A stretch of 64,000 nt of DNA from Methanosphaerula palustris E1-9c (GTDB taxonomy: Archaea > Halobacteriota > Methanomicrobia > Methanomicrobiales > Methanospirillaceae), in the NCBI RefSeq assembly GCF_000021965.1, contig NC_011832.1, forward strand, positions 2,273,242 through 2,337,241. The letters are read 5' to 3'. Below, piece after piece: positions 1 to 7,933 of the stretch. The number at the start of each line of letters is the position of its first letter. Within the stretch, counting starts at the first letter, position 1. The position numbers were made by a program, and so were the translations under genes. The notes below the pieces were generated by a model. That model was not told where the DNA came from and made no database searches. It saw only the letters and a program-made list of their open reading frames with translations.

Positions 1-341
1 AGACCACCAACTGCGTCGGTTCCGCCCTGAACTTTGCGGTCCTCCCCGGGAAGGTAGAGGCCCTCCTCGAGTTTGTCAGGGAGTATGTGCTGGCCCACAC
101 GCACAGTGATGAGGCTGGGATCGCCTGCTACTCAGGCATAATTTTGCCTGATCATGACGATCTTGCAGCCCGCGTGAAGACCGAGATCCTGACGGTCGAT
201 CAGGCGACAGCCGGGGCAGAGGTATGTGGGATCCGATTCCTCATACCCGCCCCAACAAAGGGACGCATCGGGGCCCTCGGCGCAGTTCTCTGGGCAAACA
301 AAGGCGTGGAGGCGGCAGGGCTCTATGGCGAACATCTCTGA
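1..341 (+). CDS. TiaS/marker-11-like protein, C-terminal part (5' truncated by window)
   Basis: Only the last 112 codons are inside the window, and the frame is open from the left edge. The visible part begins with TTNCVGSALNF and ends with GRIGALGAVLWANKGVEAAGLY. Both blocks have counterparts in the same order in the next gene (KNCVGLVCEF and GRGAIGAVAAIPF). The pattern resembles the N-terminal catalytic domain of the tRNA-Ile agmatidine synthetase (TiaS) family, to which methanogenesis marker 11 is related. It overlaps the next gene by 17 bases, so the two are probably co-translated. The function is unknown. A tandem paralogue of marker 11 is the best reading. Confidence 0.6.
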   Translation, partial: TTNCVGSALNFAVLPGKVEALLEFVREYVLAHTHSDEAGIACYSGIILPDHDDLAARVKTEILTVDQATAGAEVCGIRFLIPAPTKGRIGALGAVLWANKGVEAAGLYGEHL

Positions 342-1218
342 CCCGTACACGACGACCTACGCGAAGATCGCGGCGGTCACCGATCCGACCACCAATCAGG
401 TCGAATTGATCGAGTTCTTCGACTGCATCGGTGGGGCAATGTGGTGTGGCCACCATTATACCCAGAGCCCGCTCGTCACCTCGACCAGGGTCGTCGGGTC
501 CACGATGCGATACCTCCTCAAAGAGGGAAAGGTCACGCTCGACCTGGTGGGATCGCGGTTCCCGGCAGGGATCTCAGAGGTCGCGGTCGCCGGCGAGGAG
601 GTCGGGATCACCTATATCGGCATGGGTGGTGGCGGTGTCGGCGCGGCCTGTGCACGATCGAACGCAGCAGGCGTGATCAGGAGCAGGAGCGACCCGGCCG
701 GCGGAGGAAAGGTCGCGAGTGCGACGATCTGGGTGCCGGCCCGACAGCGGGTACTGATCGGTGTCGATGACACCGATACCCCTGAGGCCGGGGCCACCTG
801 GACCCTCGCCCATAACATCGCAAAGGAGGTCGAAGACAGAGAGTCCATATACCTCTCCCATACGATCGTCCAGCTCTTTCCGGTCCCGTTCCGGACCAAG
901 AACTGCGTCGGGCTGGTCTGTGAGTTCGCGACCACCGACCCTGCAGGGCTGACCAGCCGGTTCAAAGCACTGGTCGAAGAGTACACTCTCTCCGACGAGA
1001 CCGGGATGGCCGTCTTCACCGGATTCGATCCCGCCCCACTCAGGCCGTTTGGTGAACAGGTGAAACGCGGCCAGGTCAGTTGGGACGATCTGCAACAGAT
1101 CAAGGATGAACGGTTGAAGATCGTCCTGAACGGACGGGGGGCGATCGGTGCGGTGGCGGCGATCCCATTCTCAACGAGATATGAGGAGGCGCTCGAACTA
1201 TGGAATGGACACGGCTGA
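325..1218 (+). CDS. Methanogenesis marker protein 11 (TiaS-like domain)
   Basis: This 297-residue protein carries the acidic motif GVDDTDT near residue 146, followed by a helix starting TWTLAHNIAKEVE. This is the nucleotide-binding signature shared with TiaS-type enzymes. KNCVG and GRGAIGAVAAIPF follow later. The combination matches the methanogenesis marker 11 family, found in methanogens but without an assigned reaction. I chose ATG 325 because residues coded upstream (from GTG 226) are low-complexity and overlap the preceding gene deeply. The gene overlaps its upstream neighbour by 17 bases and the radical SAM gene by 19. It lies in the aks (coenzyme B) operon, which suggests a link to that cofactor or to methyl-coenzyme M reductase; this is inference. 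Confidence 0.75.
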   Translation: MANISDPYTTTYAKIAAVTDPTTNQVELIEFFDCIGGAMWCGHHYTQSPLVTSTRVVGSTMRYLLKEGKVTLDLVGSRFPAGISEVAVAGEEVGITYIGMGGGGVGAACARSNAAGVIRSRSDPAGGGKVASATIWVPARQRVLIGVDDTDTPEAGATWTLAHNIAKEVEDRESIYLSHTIVQLFPVPFRTKNCVGLVCEFATTDPAGLTSRFKALVEEYTLSDETGMAVFTGFDPAPLRPFGEQVKRGQVSWDDLQQIKDERLKIVLNGRGAIGAVAAIPFSTRYEEALELWNGHG

Positions 1219-2171
1219 AGGCAGAACTCCTCACGGCCGGAGGTGTCAGGGTGGAAGGTGAGCCAATCGACCGGTTCACCTCCTCATCGGCAGCCGGCCC
1301 GGGCGCAGGAGGAAGCGGTTCAGTCTTCTTCTCAGACGGAACCCACCGGGTCAGGCTCGGTCTGAACCAGAAGAGCACGATCACCCTCATTCACCAGGGG
1401 AATGGCGAGGCACGCCTCCATAGGGGAGATGAGATTATCACAGGCAGGATCGAGGAGATCGGACTCCACTGCCCCAGACAGGCTTACATCACCGTGACCG
1501 GTTCCTGCAGTTTTCAGTGCAGGTACTGTCCGGTACCCTCCCTCAAGGGGAGACGAAAGACCGCTGGCGAGGTGGTCGCGATGATCGAAGTGGTCGCTGA
1601 CCGAATCGATGCGATCTCGATCACCAGCGGAGTTCTCTCCACCTGCGAAGAGGAGGAGGATTACATCTGTACAGCAATCCTCCCCCAACTTCAGCGGTTC
1701 AACCTTCCGATAGGCGTCTCGATCTACCCGACCGAGAGAACTCCCGGCCGGCTGCACGCCCTCGGGATCGCAGAAGTGAAGTTCAACATCGAAACCGCTA
1801 CCGACGAACTCTTCTCAGAGAACTGCCCCGGGCTTGAACGGAGTGCAATTAAAAAGGCACTGACCGACTCGGTTCCTCTATTTGGCAGGGGACATGTCTT
1901 CTCCAACCTGATCGTCGGGCTCGGGGAGAGCGACGAGGAGATCTATACCTGTATCGACGAGTTGACCAGAGCCGGTGTGGTTCCGTGCCTTCGCCCACTG
2001 AATCCAGTCGCCGGCCTCACCGAAGAAGGGCGGCCCTCACCCGAGCGGTTGCTCAGACTGGCAAACTACCATACCCTTGCCCTCGAACGTGAACACCTGG
2101 ACCCAGACCAGGCGCTGACGATGTGCACCGCCTGCACGGGCTGCGACCTGGCACCCAGGAGGGATCTATGA
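1200..2171 (+). CDS. Radical SAM protein of the aks operon, unknown reaction
   Basis: This 323-residue protein has a cluster-binding motif C103-x3-C107-x2-C110 (CSFQCRYC), the hallmark of radical SAM enzymes. About 90 residues precede the barrel, an unusually long N-terminal part. The C-terminus carries a second group, CTACTGC, which could bind an auxiliary iron-sulfur cluster. An AGGAGG ribosome binding site precedes ATG 1200. It overlaps marker 11 upstream by 19 bases and the TPP enzyme downstream by 4. I do not recognise a characterised member. It differs from marker 10 (the MCR arginine methylase) as I know that family. Context suggests a step in coenzyme B synthesis or MCR maturation. 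Confidence 0.7.
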   Translation: MEWTRLKAELLTAGGVRVEGEPIDRFTSSSAAGPGAGGSGSVFFSDGTHRVRLGLNQKSTITLIHQGNGEARLHRGDEIITGRIEEIGLHCPRQAYITVTGSCSFQCRYCPVPSLKGRRKTAGEVVAMIEVVADRIDAISITSGVLSTCEEEEDYICTAILPQLQRFNLPIGVSIYPTERTPGRLHALGIAEVKFNIETATDELFSENCPGLERSAIKKALTDSVPLFGRGHVFSNLIVGLGESDEEIYTCIDELTRAGVVPCLRPLNPVAGLTEEGRPSPERLLRLANYHTLALEREHLDPDQALTMCTACTGCDLAPRRDL

Positions 2172-3337
2172 TCGGCACCGGTACCGAAGTACTGGCCGAA
2201 GCAATCAGAGTGGCGGCAGATCGATGCTATGCGGTACCAGGGTACCCAATCACTGACCTGGCCCGCCTTGCCAGGGCTGAACTGGTGATCAATGAGAAGG
2301 TCGGCCTCGAGAAGGCGCTCGGAGACTCGCTCTCCTCCAGGCGGGCCTGCATGATCCTCAAACATATCGGGCTGAACGCCTGCGCCGATCCACTGATCGA
2401 GGCCACCACCCAGGGGCTTAAGGCCGGTGTTGTGGTGATCGTCGGCGACGACCCGACTGCAGTCCAGTCACAAAACGGACAGGACTCCCGCCACTATCGT
2501 GACCTGGCCGGCGTCCCGGTGATCACCCTCGATATGAAGGCTGTCAGCGAAGGGATCGAAGCGGCGTTCAGAGCATCTGCATCTTTTTCTAGAATAGTGC
2601 TGGTCAGGGTCACGCCGGATCAACTTGCCGGCGAGGCATCGACTGGAACGGTTTGCCGGGGGCAGGAGACCGGGAGTCTGGCACCCACAGACCGGACCTA
2701 TTTTGGCCGGATGGTGAGGGCGGCTGAACAGCACCCCCAGATAGTGGCCTGGGCCGACCGGTGCAGAACGGCAGGAACCTTCACCGACGCAGCCCTCCCG
2801 ACAGCACCGATGCTACCGGAGAGGGCGGTAGAGACCCAGCAGAAGCGGGGCTCCTCCACAACCTTCTGCAGCGACTGCCCGTTTCACCTGCTCTTCTCAA
2901 TGCTCCTTGCCGGGGATCGGCAGGTGATCTGTGACACCGGATGTGCACTCCTGGCCCAGAACCCCCCATACTCCCTCGGATGGGGTTCGTACGGTCTTGG
3001 CTCCTCGATCGCCGTCGCCTCGACGAGCACCGGGGTGGCCCTGACCGGCGACTATGCACTCTTCCACAGCGGGATCAACGCCCTTATCGAGGCCTATGAG
3101 AAGCGGTCACCCCTCCTCTGTATCGTGCTCCAGAATCGGTGCATGGGGATGACCGGCCGACAGCAGATCCCGGACCTGCTGAAGTATATTACGTGGGCAG
3201 ATCCGATCATCATCTCAGCCGACGACCAGACCGGGCTCGAAGATGCCCTTGCAGAGACCAGACGCCCATGTACCCTGGTGGTGCAGGGGGCTTGTATAAT
3301 TGGAGAGACCTATGTTTCCAGAACGATGGAATGTTGA
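2168..3337 (+). CDS. IorA-like thiamine-pyrophosphate enzyme; candidate 2-oxosuberate decarboxylase
   Basis: This 389-residue protein matches the two TPP-domain halves of indolepyruvate ferredoxin oxidoreductase alpha subunit (IorA). The pyrimidine domain covers residues 1-150, with VINEKVGLEKALG around Glu48, DDP near 94 and QDSRHYRD near 105. The pyrophosphate domain covers about 232-380, with GDYALFHSG from 294 and N323 followed by GMTGRQ. IorA normally has about 600 residues and ends in a ferredoxin domain. That domain is absent here, and no IorB-like partner is in the window. This points to non-oxidative decarboxylation. In the aks operon the obvious substrate is 2-oxosuberate, whose decarboxylase has been unassigned to my knowledge. 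The start is set by GGAGG before ATG 2168. Confidence 0.65.
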   Translation: MIGTGTEVLAEAIRVAADRCYAVPGYPITDLARLARAELVINEKVGLEKALGDSLSSRRACMILKHIGLNACADPLIEATTQGLKAGVVVIVGDDPTAVQSQNGQDSRHYRDLAGVPVITLDMKAVSEGIEAAFRASASFSRIVLVRVTPDQLAGEASTGTVCRGQETGSLAPTDRTYFGRMVRAAEQHPQIVAWADRCRTAGTFTDAALPTAPMLPERAVETQQKRGSSTTFCSDCPFHLLFSMLLAGDRQVICDTGCALLAQNPPYSLGWGSYGLGSSIAVASTSTGVALTGDYALFHSGINALIEAYEKRSPLLCIVLQNRCMGMTGRQQIPDLLKYITWADPIIISADDQTGLEDALAETRRPCTLVVQGACIIGETYVSRTMEC

Positions 3338-4445
3338 GATCTGTGATGTAACCCTGCGGGATGGCGAACAGACCCCCGGGATATCATTCACCTGTGATGA
3401 GAAGATGAAGATCGCCGGGATGCTCGATCAGGTCGGAGTCGACGTGATTGAGGCAGGGTTCCCCACCGTCTCTCCAGAGGAGAAGCGGTGCGTGACCGCT
3501 ATCAGCAGGATGGACCTGGATGCCCGGATCTGTTGCCTGGCCCGTGCCCGACCGGAGGATGTCGAGGCCGCAGCCGCCGCTGAGGTGGACATGGTCTCCC
3601 TCTTCATCGCAACCTCCGACCTGCACATAAAACATAAGTACAAAAAACCGCGTGAGGTAGTGTTGGCCGGGGCCCTCGATATGATCGACCTGGCCCGCGA
3701 CCACGGTCTGGCGGTCCGATTCGCAGCAGAGGACGCTTCACGGACAGACCCGGCGTTCTTGAAGGAGGTGTACCGGGCAGGGGGAGATCATGGCGCGGAC
3801 CTCGTCTCGTTCGCCGACACCGTCGGTTGCCTGACTCCGCTTGAGATGTACGCCGTGATGAGCGACCTCTGCAGCACCGTCAGTGTCCCGCTCTGCGCCC
3901 ACTGCCATAACGACATGGGGTGTGCGACGGCCAACACGATCACGGCCGCCGCTGCGGGAGCATTCCAACTTCACACCACCGTCAATGGGATTGGGGAGCG
4001 GGCCGGCAATGCCTCCCTCGAGGAGGTGCTGGTGCTACTCAACCTGAAAGGGGGAGTCGTCCGGTACGACCTCTCGCACCTGGGCGAACTCTCGGCACAG
4101 GTCTCGACCTCCTCCGGGCTGCCAGTCCCAAGAAACAAACCCGTGGTCGGGGACCTGGTCTTCTCCCATGAGAGCGGGATCCATATCGCCGCGATGCTCG
4201 AGGACCCTGCAACCTATGAGTATCTGCCTCCGGCCCTGGTCGGCCGGGAGCGGCAGTTCATCCTCGGCAAACATTCAGGCACCAAAGCACTCCGATACAT
4301 CACGGCCTCCCTCGGTCACCCGCTGACCGATCCGCAGATCGCACGGATGCTGACCCTGATCAAGGAGCGGAGCGAACATAAGTGCAGTATCACCCCCACG
4401 GTGCTGAAGGAACTGATTCATCTGGTTGAGGAAGGGAGGGGCTGA
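3312..4445 (+). CDS. aksA: Homocitrate synthase family protein AksA
   Basis: AksA condenses acetyl-CoA with 2-oxoglutarate and then with its longer homologues, starting each elongation round from 2-oxoglutarate to 2-oxosuberate for coenzyme B. The 377-residue protein has the isopropylmalate/homocitrate synthase signature DVTLRDGEQTPG at residues 12-23, the metal-binding AHCHNDMG near 197 and the glycine-rich NGIGERAGNASLEE. ATG 3312 is preceded by GGAGA at a good distance and overlaps the TPP gene by 26 bases. LeuA and citramalate synthase (CimA) are close relatives. The neighbours aksD, aksE and aksF make AksA the best call. Confidence 0.88.
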   Translation: MFPERWNVEICDVTLRDGEQTPGISFTCDEKMKIAGMLDQVGVDVIEAGFPTVSPEEKRCVTAISRMDLDARICCLARARPEDVEAAAAAEVDMVSLFIATSDLHIKHKYKKPREVVLAGALDMIDLARDHGLAVRFAAEDASRTDPAFLKEVYRAGGDHGADLVSFADTVGCLTPLEMYAVMSDLCSTVSVPLCAHCHNDMGCATANTITAAAAGAFQLHTTVNGIGERAGNASLEEVLVLLNLKGGVVRYDLSHLGELSAQVSTSSGLPVPRNKPVVGDLVFSHESGIHIAAMLEDPATYEYLPPALVGRERQFILGKHSGTKALRYITASLGHPLTDPQIARMLTLIKERSEHKCSITPTVLKELIHLVEEGRG

Positions 4446-5665
4446 TGTCGACGCTCGCTGAACGGATTCTGGGCGGAGCGGCCGGCACCTACCTGGACCG
4501 AAAGATCGATACCGCGTATGCCCATGACGGGACCGGAGTCCTGACCCTTCAGGCCTGGGAGGAGATGGGGGGTGGCATACCAGCCCATCCCGAGCGGTTA
4601 CAGATCCTCTTCGACCACATCGTCCCTGCCAACAACAGCACCACCGCCACCCTCCAGCAGAAACTCCGGGCGTTCTCAAAGGGTGCCGGTATCCGCTTCT
4701 CCGACTGCGGGGAAGGGATCTGCCACCAGGTGCTCGCCGAAGGAGGGATCATCCCTGGAAACGTGGTGATCGGGGCCGACTCGCACACCTGCACGCTCGG
4801 GGCGTTCGGCGCCTTTGCCACAGGTGTCGGGGCGACCGACATGGCTGCAATCTGGGCATCGGGGTGCATCTGGCTGAAGGTTCCCGAGACGATCAGGGTC
4901 GACCTTCAGGGGAGGCTGACTGGCGCTGCCGAGCCCAAAGACCTGGCCCTCCGATACGTCTCGCTCCTCGGGATGGGCGGGGCCACCTACAAAGCCCTGG
5001 AGTTCACCGGGGAGGGGGCGGCCACGATCCCGATGGATGGAAGGCTGACGATGGCCAACCTCGCCGTCGAGACCGGTGCCAAGGCCGGCCTCTTCTACGC
5101 GGACCAGGAGACCAGGCGATACCTGGCGGCATCTGGAAAAGATGTCGATGATGCGATCACCCAGGTCCCTGAGGAGGGAAAATACCTGGAGACCCTGGCG
5201 ATCGATCTCGCTGATATCGAGCCGCTGGTCGCCGTCCCCCACCGGGTCGACACAGTCCGACCGGTCGCCGACGTCGCCGGGCTCCATCTGGATCAGGTCT
5301 TCCTCGGCACCTGTACCAACGGTCGGTACCCCGATCTGGCCAGGTTCGCTGCGATCGTGAAGGGGAAGAAGGTCGTCGTCCGGACGGTGATCGTCCCGGC
5401 CTCGCAGAAGGTGCTCATCGAGGCTGCCTCCACCGGCGTGCTCGCAGACCTGATCGGTGCCGGCTGCATGGTCGGTCCGCCAGGATGCGGCCCCTGCCTC
5501 GGGGCTCATCTGGGGGTGATCGGAGAAGGGGAGGTCTGCCTCTCAACGGCCAACAGGAACTTCCTCAACCGGATGGGGGTCGGGGGATCGATCTACCTCT
5601 CCTCGGTCAGCACAGCTGCGGCGAGTGCCCTCACCGGCGAGATCACCAGTCCGGAGGGGATCTGA
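4445..5665 (+). CDS. aksD: Homoaconitase large subunit AksD
   Basis: AksD is the large subunit of the archaeal homoaconitase, which isomerises homocitrate homologues to homoisocitrate homologues. The 406-residue protein keeps the three cysteines for the [4Fe-4S] cluster: one in GTCTNGRYPDL near residue 290, and two in GPPGCGPC near 347-350. It also has the substrate-loop ADSHTCTLGAFGAFATGVGATD. This short, single-domain form without the swivelling domain is typical of the LeuC/AksD group. Its ATG overlaps the stop of aksA by one base (TGATG) and its stop overlaps aksE in the same way, so the subunits are probably translated together. Confidence 0.9.
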   Translation: MSTLAERILGGAAGTYLDRKIDTAYAHDGTGVLTLQAWEEMGGGIPAHPERLQILFDHIVPANNSTTATLQQKLRAFSKGAGIRFSDCGEGICHQVLAEGGIIPGNVVIGADSHTCTLGAFGAFATGVGATDMAAIWASGCIWLKVPETIRVDLQGRLTGAAEPKDLALRYVSLLGMGGATYKALEFTGEGAATIPMDGRLTMANLAVETGAKAGLFYADQETRRYLAASGKDVDDAITQVPEEGKYLETLAIDLADIEPLVAVPHRVDTVRPVADVAGLHLDQVFLGTCTNGRYPDLARFAAIVKGKKVVVRTVIVPASQKVLIEAASTGVLADLIGAGCMVGPPGCGPCLGAHLGVIGEGEVCLSTANRNFLNRMGVGGSIYLSSVSTAAASALTGEITSPEGI

Positions 5666-6135
5666 TGAAGGGTGAAGGCCCGGCGGTCTGCGTCGGACGC
5701 GACATCGATACCGACCTGATCATCGCCGGCCGATACCTCCGGACCACCGAACGATCGATCTGGGCCGCCCACACCTTCGAGGACCTGGACCCGGCCATGG
5801 CCGGCCGGTTGAAAGGGGCTGTGATCGTCGCCGGAGAGAACTTCGGGTGCGGGTCGTCACGGGAGCAGGCCCCGGTGGCCCTGAAAATGGCCGGGGTCGT
5901 TGGCATCGTCGCACCCTCCTTCGCCAGGATCTTCTTCCGGAACGCCATCAACATCGGCCTGCCCCTGATCGAAGCAGACCTCAGGTGCGTCGACGGAGAG
6001 ACGGTCACCTTCGACCTCGCTGAGGGGGTCGTCACCGTAGGAGAACGAACGATCAGCGTCACCCCCCTCTCCTCCCACATGCAGGCGATCCTCGATGCCG
6101 GCGGGCTGGTCGCCTTCTGGAAGGAACGGCGATGA
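5665..6135 (+). CDS. aksE: Homoaconitase small subunit AksE
   Basis: This 156-residue swivelling-domain subunit partners AksD. It carries the LeuD/AksE signatures RDIDTDLIIAGRYL near the start and NFGCGSSREQAP near residue 59, followed by SFARIFFRNAINIGLPL. The family's specificity loop, which separates LeuD from AksE, lies just after the first motif (RYLRTT) and could be compared with characterised Methanocaldococcus proteins. The start at 5665 is set by the TGATG overlap with aksD. The long open frame upstream of this ATG is a shadow of aksD. The stop overlaps the next gene by four bases (ATGA). Confidence 0.9.
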   Translation: MKGEGPAVCVGRDIDTDLIIAGRYLRTTERSIWAAHTFEDLDPAMAGRLKGAVIVAGENFGCGSSREQAPVALKMAGVVGIVAPSFARIFFRNAINIGLPLIEADLRCVDGETVTFDLAEGVVTVGERTISVTPLSSHMQAILDAGGLVAFWKERR

Positions 6136-6935
6136 TCATTCACTGCAAAGGGGTTGGGGTCGCCTCGACCAGACCCTGCGGGGATAAGGTCTACTTTCTG
6201 AGCCAGTACCTGCTCAGGGTGGCCAGCAACCCCCCCGGCTATGACCTGGTGAAGGTGGTGCCGGACCCAAAGGGGACCGGACTGATGCGATCTATCCAGA
6301 GCGAGGAGCTGGTCGTGCCGTCAGAACAGGTCTACTGTTACCCGGAGAAGGTACAGATCCATGACCATGCCCTGCTGGTCAGGCTGGCCGCGGAGGGCGG
6401 ATACCGGTGCACCGTCTTCACCGGCCTCGACGAACACCTGACCTTCGTCCTCGACCCCGACCCGGACGAACTCCTCACCATCCACGTCTATGATATCATC
6501 CCCCCCCGCCCGAGCCTCAGCGCCTGTATCATAGAACTCGAAGCTTGCGGCCTCTTCGGGGATCTATCGGTCCGGTTCGTCCACCACATCGAAGACATCA
6601 GCACCTGGGATGCCGACGTCTTTCCCTGCAGAGCCGCTGGTTTTCATCGAACCCTCGACGCCGACAGGATGGAGGGTGGCGAGAAGGTCGCCGGGTGCAT
6701 AACCGGGGCTGCACTCTATCATGAATGCTGCGATCAGGAGATGACTCAGTTGAACACCTGCCCGGTGGACCAGGTCAGTGAAGAGCCCTTTATCGCCAGA
6801 TGCTGCCGGATCGAACGGACAGGAATCGCCATCCATCACGGGCGGTTTGGAGCGGTGGTCCACTGGGGAGCGTCCCCAGCAGATATTGCATACTCAATCC
6901 AGGCACTCGTGAAGGAGTGGAGGGATCGCGAATGA
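6132..6935 (+). CDS. Cysteine-rich conserved protein of unknown function in the aks operon
   Basis: I recognise no domain in this 267-residue protein with confidence. It starts with MIIHCKGVGVASTRPCGDKVYFL and has no signal peptide or membrane segment. Cysteines are frequent and partly clustered in the second half (HECCDQE, ARCCRIE, NTCPVDQ), which could mean metal or iron-sulfur binding or disulfide chemistry. Its four-base overlaps with both aksE and aksF place it firmly in the operon and imply co-regulation with coenzyme B synthesis. A role in sulfur insertion or a regulatory step would fit, but nothing in the sequence proves it. Confidence 0.7.
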   Translation: MIIHCKGVGVASTRPCGDKVYFLSQYLLRVASNPPGYDLVKVVPDPKGTGLMRSIQSEELVVPSEQVYCYPEKVQIHDHALLVRLAAEGGYRCTVFTGLDEHLTFVLDPDPDELLTIHVYDIIPPRPSLSACIIELEACGLFGDLSVRFVHHIEDISTWDADVFPCRAAGFHRTLDADRMEGGEKVAGCITGAALYHECCDQEMTQLNTCPVDQVSEEPFIARCCRIERTGIAIHHGRFGAVVHWGASPADIAYSIQALVKEWRDRE

Positions 6936-7897
6936 CCACCATCGCCGTCGTTGAAGGGGATGGGATCGGCAGGGAGGTGGTCCCGGCCGCCGTCACCGTC
7001 CTCTCCACGATCAATCCGGACTGGGAGTGGGTGCCGGTCGAGGTCGGATATGCCCGGTGGCAGAGGACCGGCTCATCCCTGACCTCCAGTGACCTCGCCG
7101 TGATGAAGGAGGTCGACGCCGTCCTCTTCGGCGCGATCACCACGCCGCCGGGAGGGGAGTATCCGAGCGTGATCCTGCAGATCAGAAAGGCGCTCGACCT
7201 GTACGCCAACATCCGACCGGTCAGGGCTCCGGGGGTCGACCTGGTGACGGTCCGCGAGAACACCGAGGGGCTCTACTCTGGGATCGAATGGGAGGAGGAG
7301 GACCGGGCCTGCTCGGTCAGGGTCGTCTCAAAGAAGGGGACACGCAGGATCGCGGCCCGTGCAGCCACCCTGGCCAGGGAACGAAACGGGCACCTGACGA
7401 TCGGCCATAAGGCCAATGTGCTCAGGTCGGACCAGCTCTTCCTCTCTCTCTGCACGGCTGTGGCTGATGAGTACCAGATCCCGCACACGACCAGGTTGAT
7501 CGATGCGCTCTGTCTCGACGTCCTCCTCCATCCCGAGGCCTACGATGTGATCGTCACCACCAACCTCTTCGGGGACATCCTCAGCGATGTGACCGGGTAC
7601 CTGGCCGGCGGGCTCGGGATGCTTCCGAGTGCAAATCTCGGGGACCGGCACGCCCTCTTCGAACCGGTTCATGGGAGCGCACCGGATATCGCCGGCACCG
7701 GCAGAGCGAACCCGATCGCTGCGATAGAGAGCGGGGCGATGATGCTGAATCATCTCGGTTACCCGGAGCAGGCCGATCTGATCGAGGCTGCGATTCAGGC
7801 GGTGATGCTGGCCGGCATCAAAACCCCTGATATTGGGGGAAGTGCAGATACCAGGACCGTCACCCGGGCGATCTGTCGTGCGCTACAATCTCCCTGA
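6932..7897 (+). CDS. aksF: Homoisocitrate dehydrogenase AksF
   Basis: AksF oxidatively decarboxylates homoisocitrate and its homologues with NAD(P)+, completing each elongation cycle. The 321-residue protein belongs to the isocitrate/isopropylmalate dehydrogenase family. It has AVVEGDGIGREV at the N-terminus, the substrate motif VRENTEGLYSGIEW near residue 109, and the metal-binding block DVIVTTNLFGDILSD with GSAPDIAGTGRANP towards the end. ATG 6932 follows GGAGTGGAGGG and overlaps the preceding stop by four bases. It closes the operon, and a T-rich bidirectional terminator follows. LeuB is the alternative reading, disfavoured by the aksA/D/E context. Confidence 0.88.
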   Translation: MTTIAVVEGDGIGREVVPAAVTVLSTINPDWEWVPVEVGYARWQRTGSSLTSSDLAVMKEVDAVLFGAITTPPGGEYPSVILQIRKALDLYANIRPVRAPGVDLVTVRENTEGLYSGIEWEEEDRACSVRVVSKKGTRRIAARAATLARERNGHLTIGHKANVLRSDQLFLSLCTAVADEYQIPHTTRLIDALCLDVLLHPEAYDVIVTTNLFGDILSDVTGYLAGGLGMLPSANLGDRHALFEPVHGSAPDIAGTGRANPIAAIESGAMMLNHLGYPEQADLIEAAIQAVMLAGIKTPDIGGSADTRTVTRAICRALQSP

Positions 7898-7916
7898 TCC
7901 TTTTTTGAAAAAAAGT
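7898..7916. terminator. Bidirectional T-run terminator between convergent genes
   Basis: Six T, then GA, then seven A (about 7901-7914) lie between aksF (+) and the surface-protein gene (-). This gives a U-rich 3' end for both convergent transcripts, the usual archaeal termination signal. Confidence 0.55.
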
Positions 7917-7933
7917 GATGATCAGTTCGTTGA

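Noticed and set aside
226-324. Longer start (GTG 226) for marker 11
   Set aside because: It would overlap the upstream gene by more than 100 bases and adds an unconserved basic, low-complexity segment.
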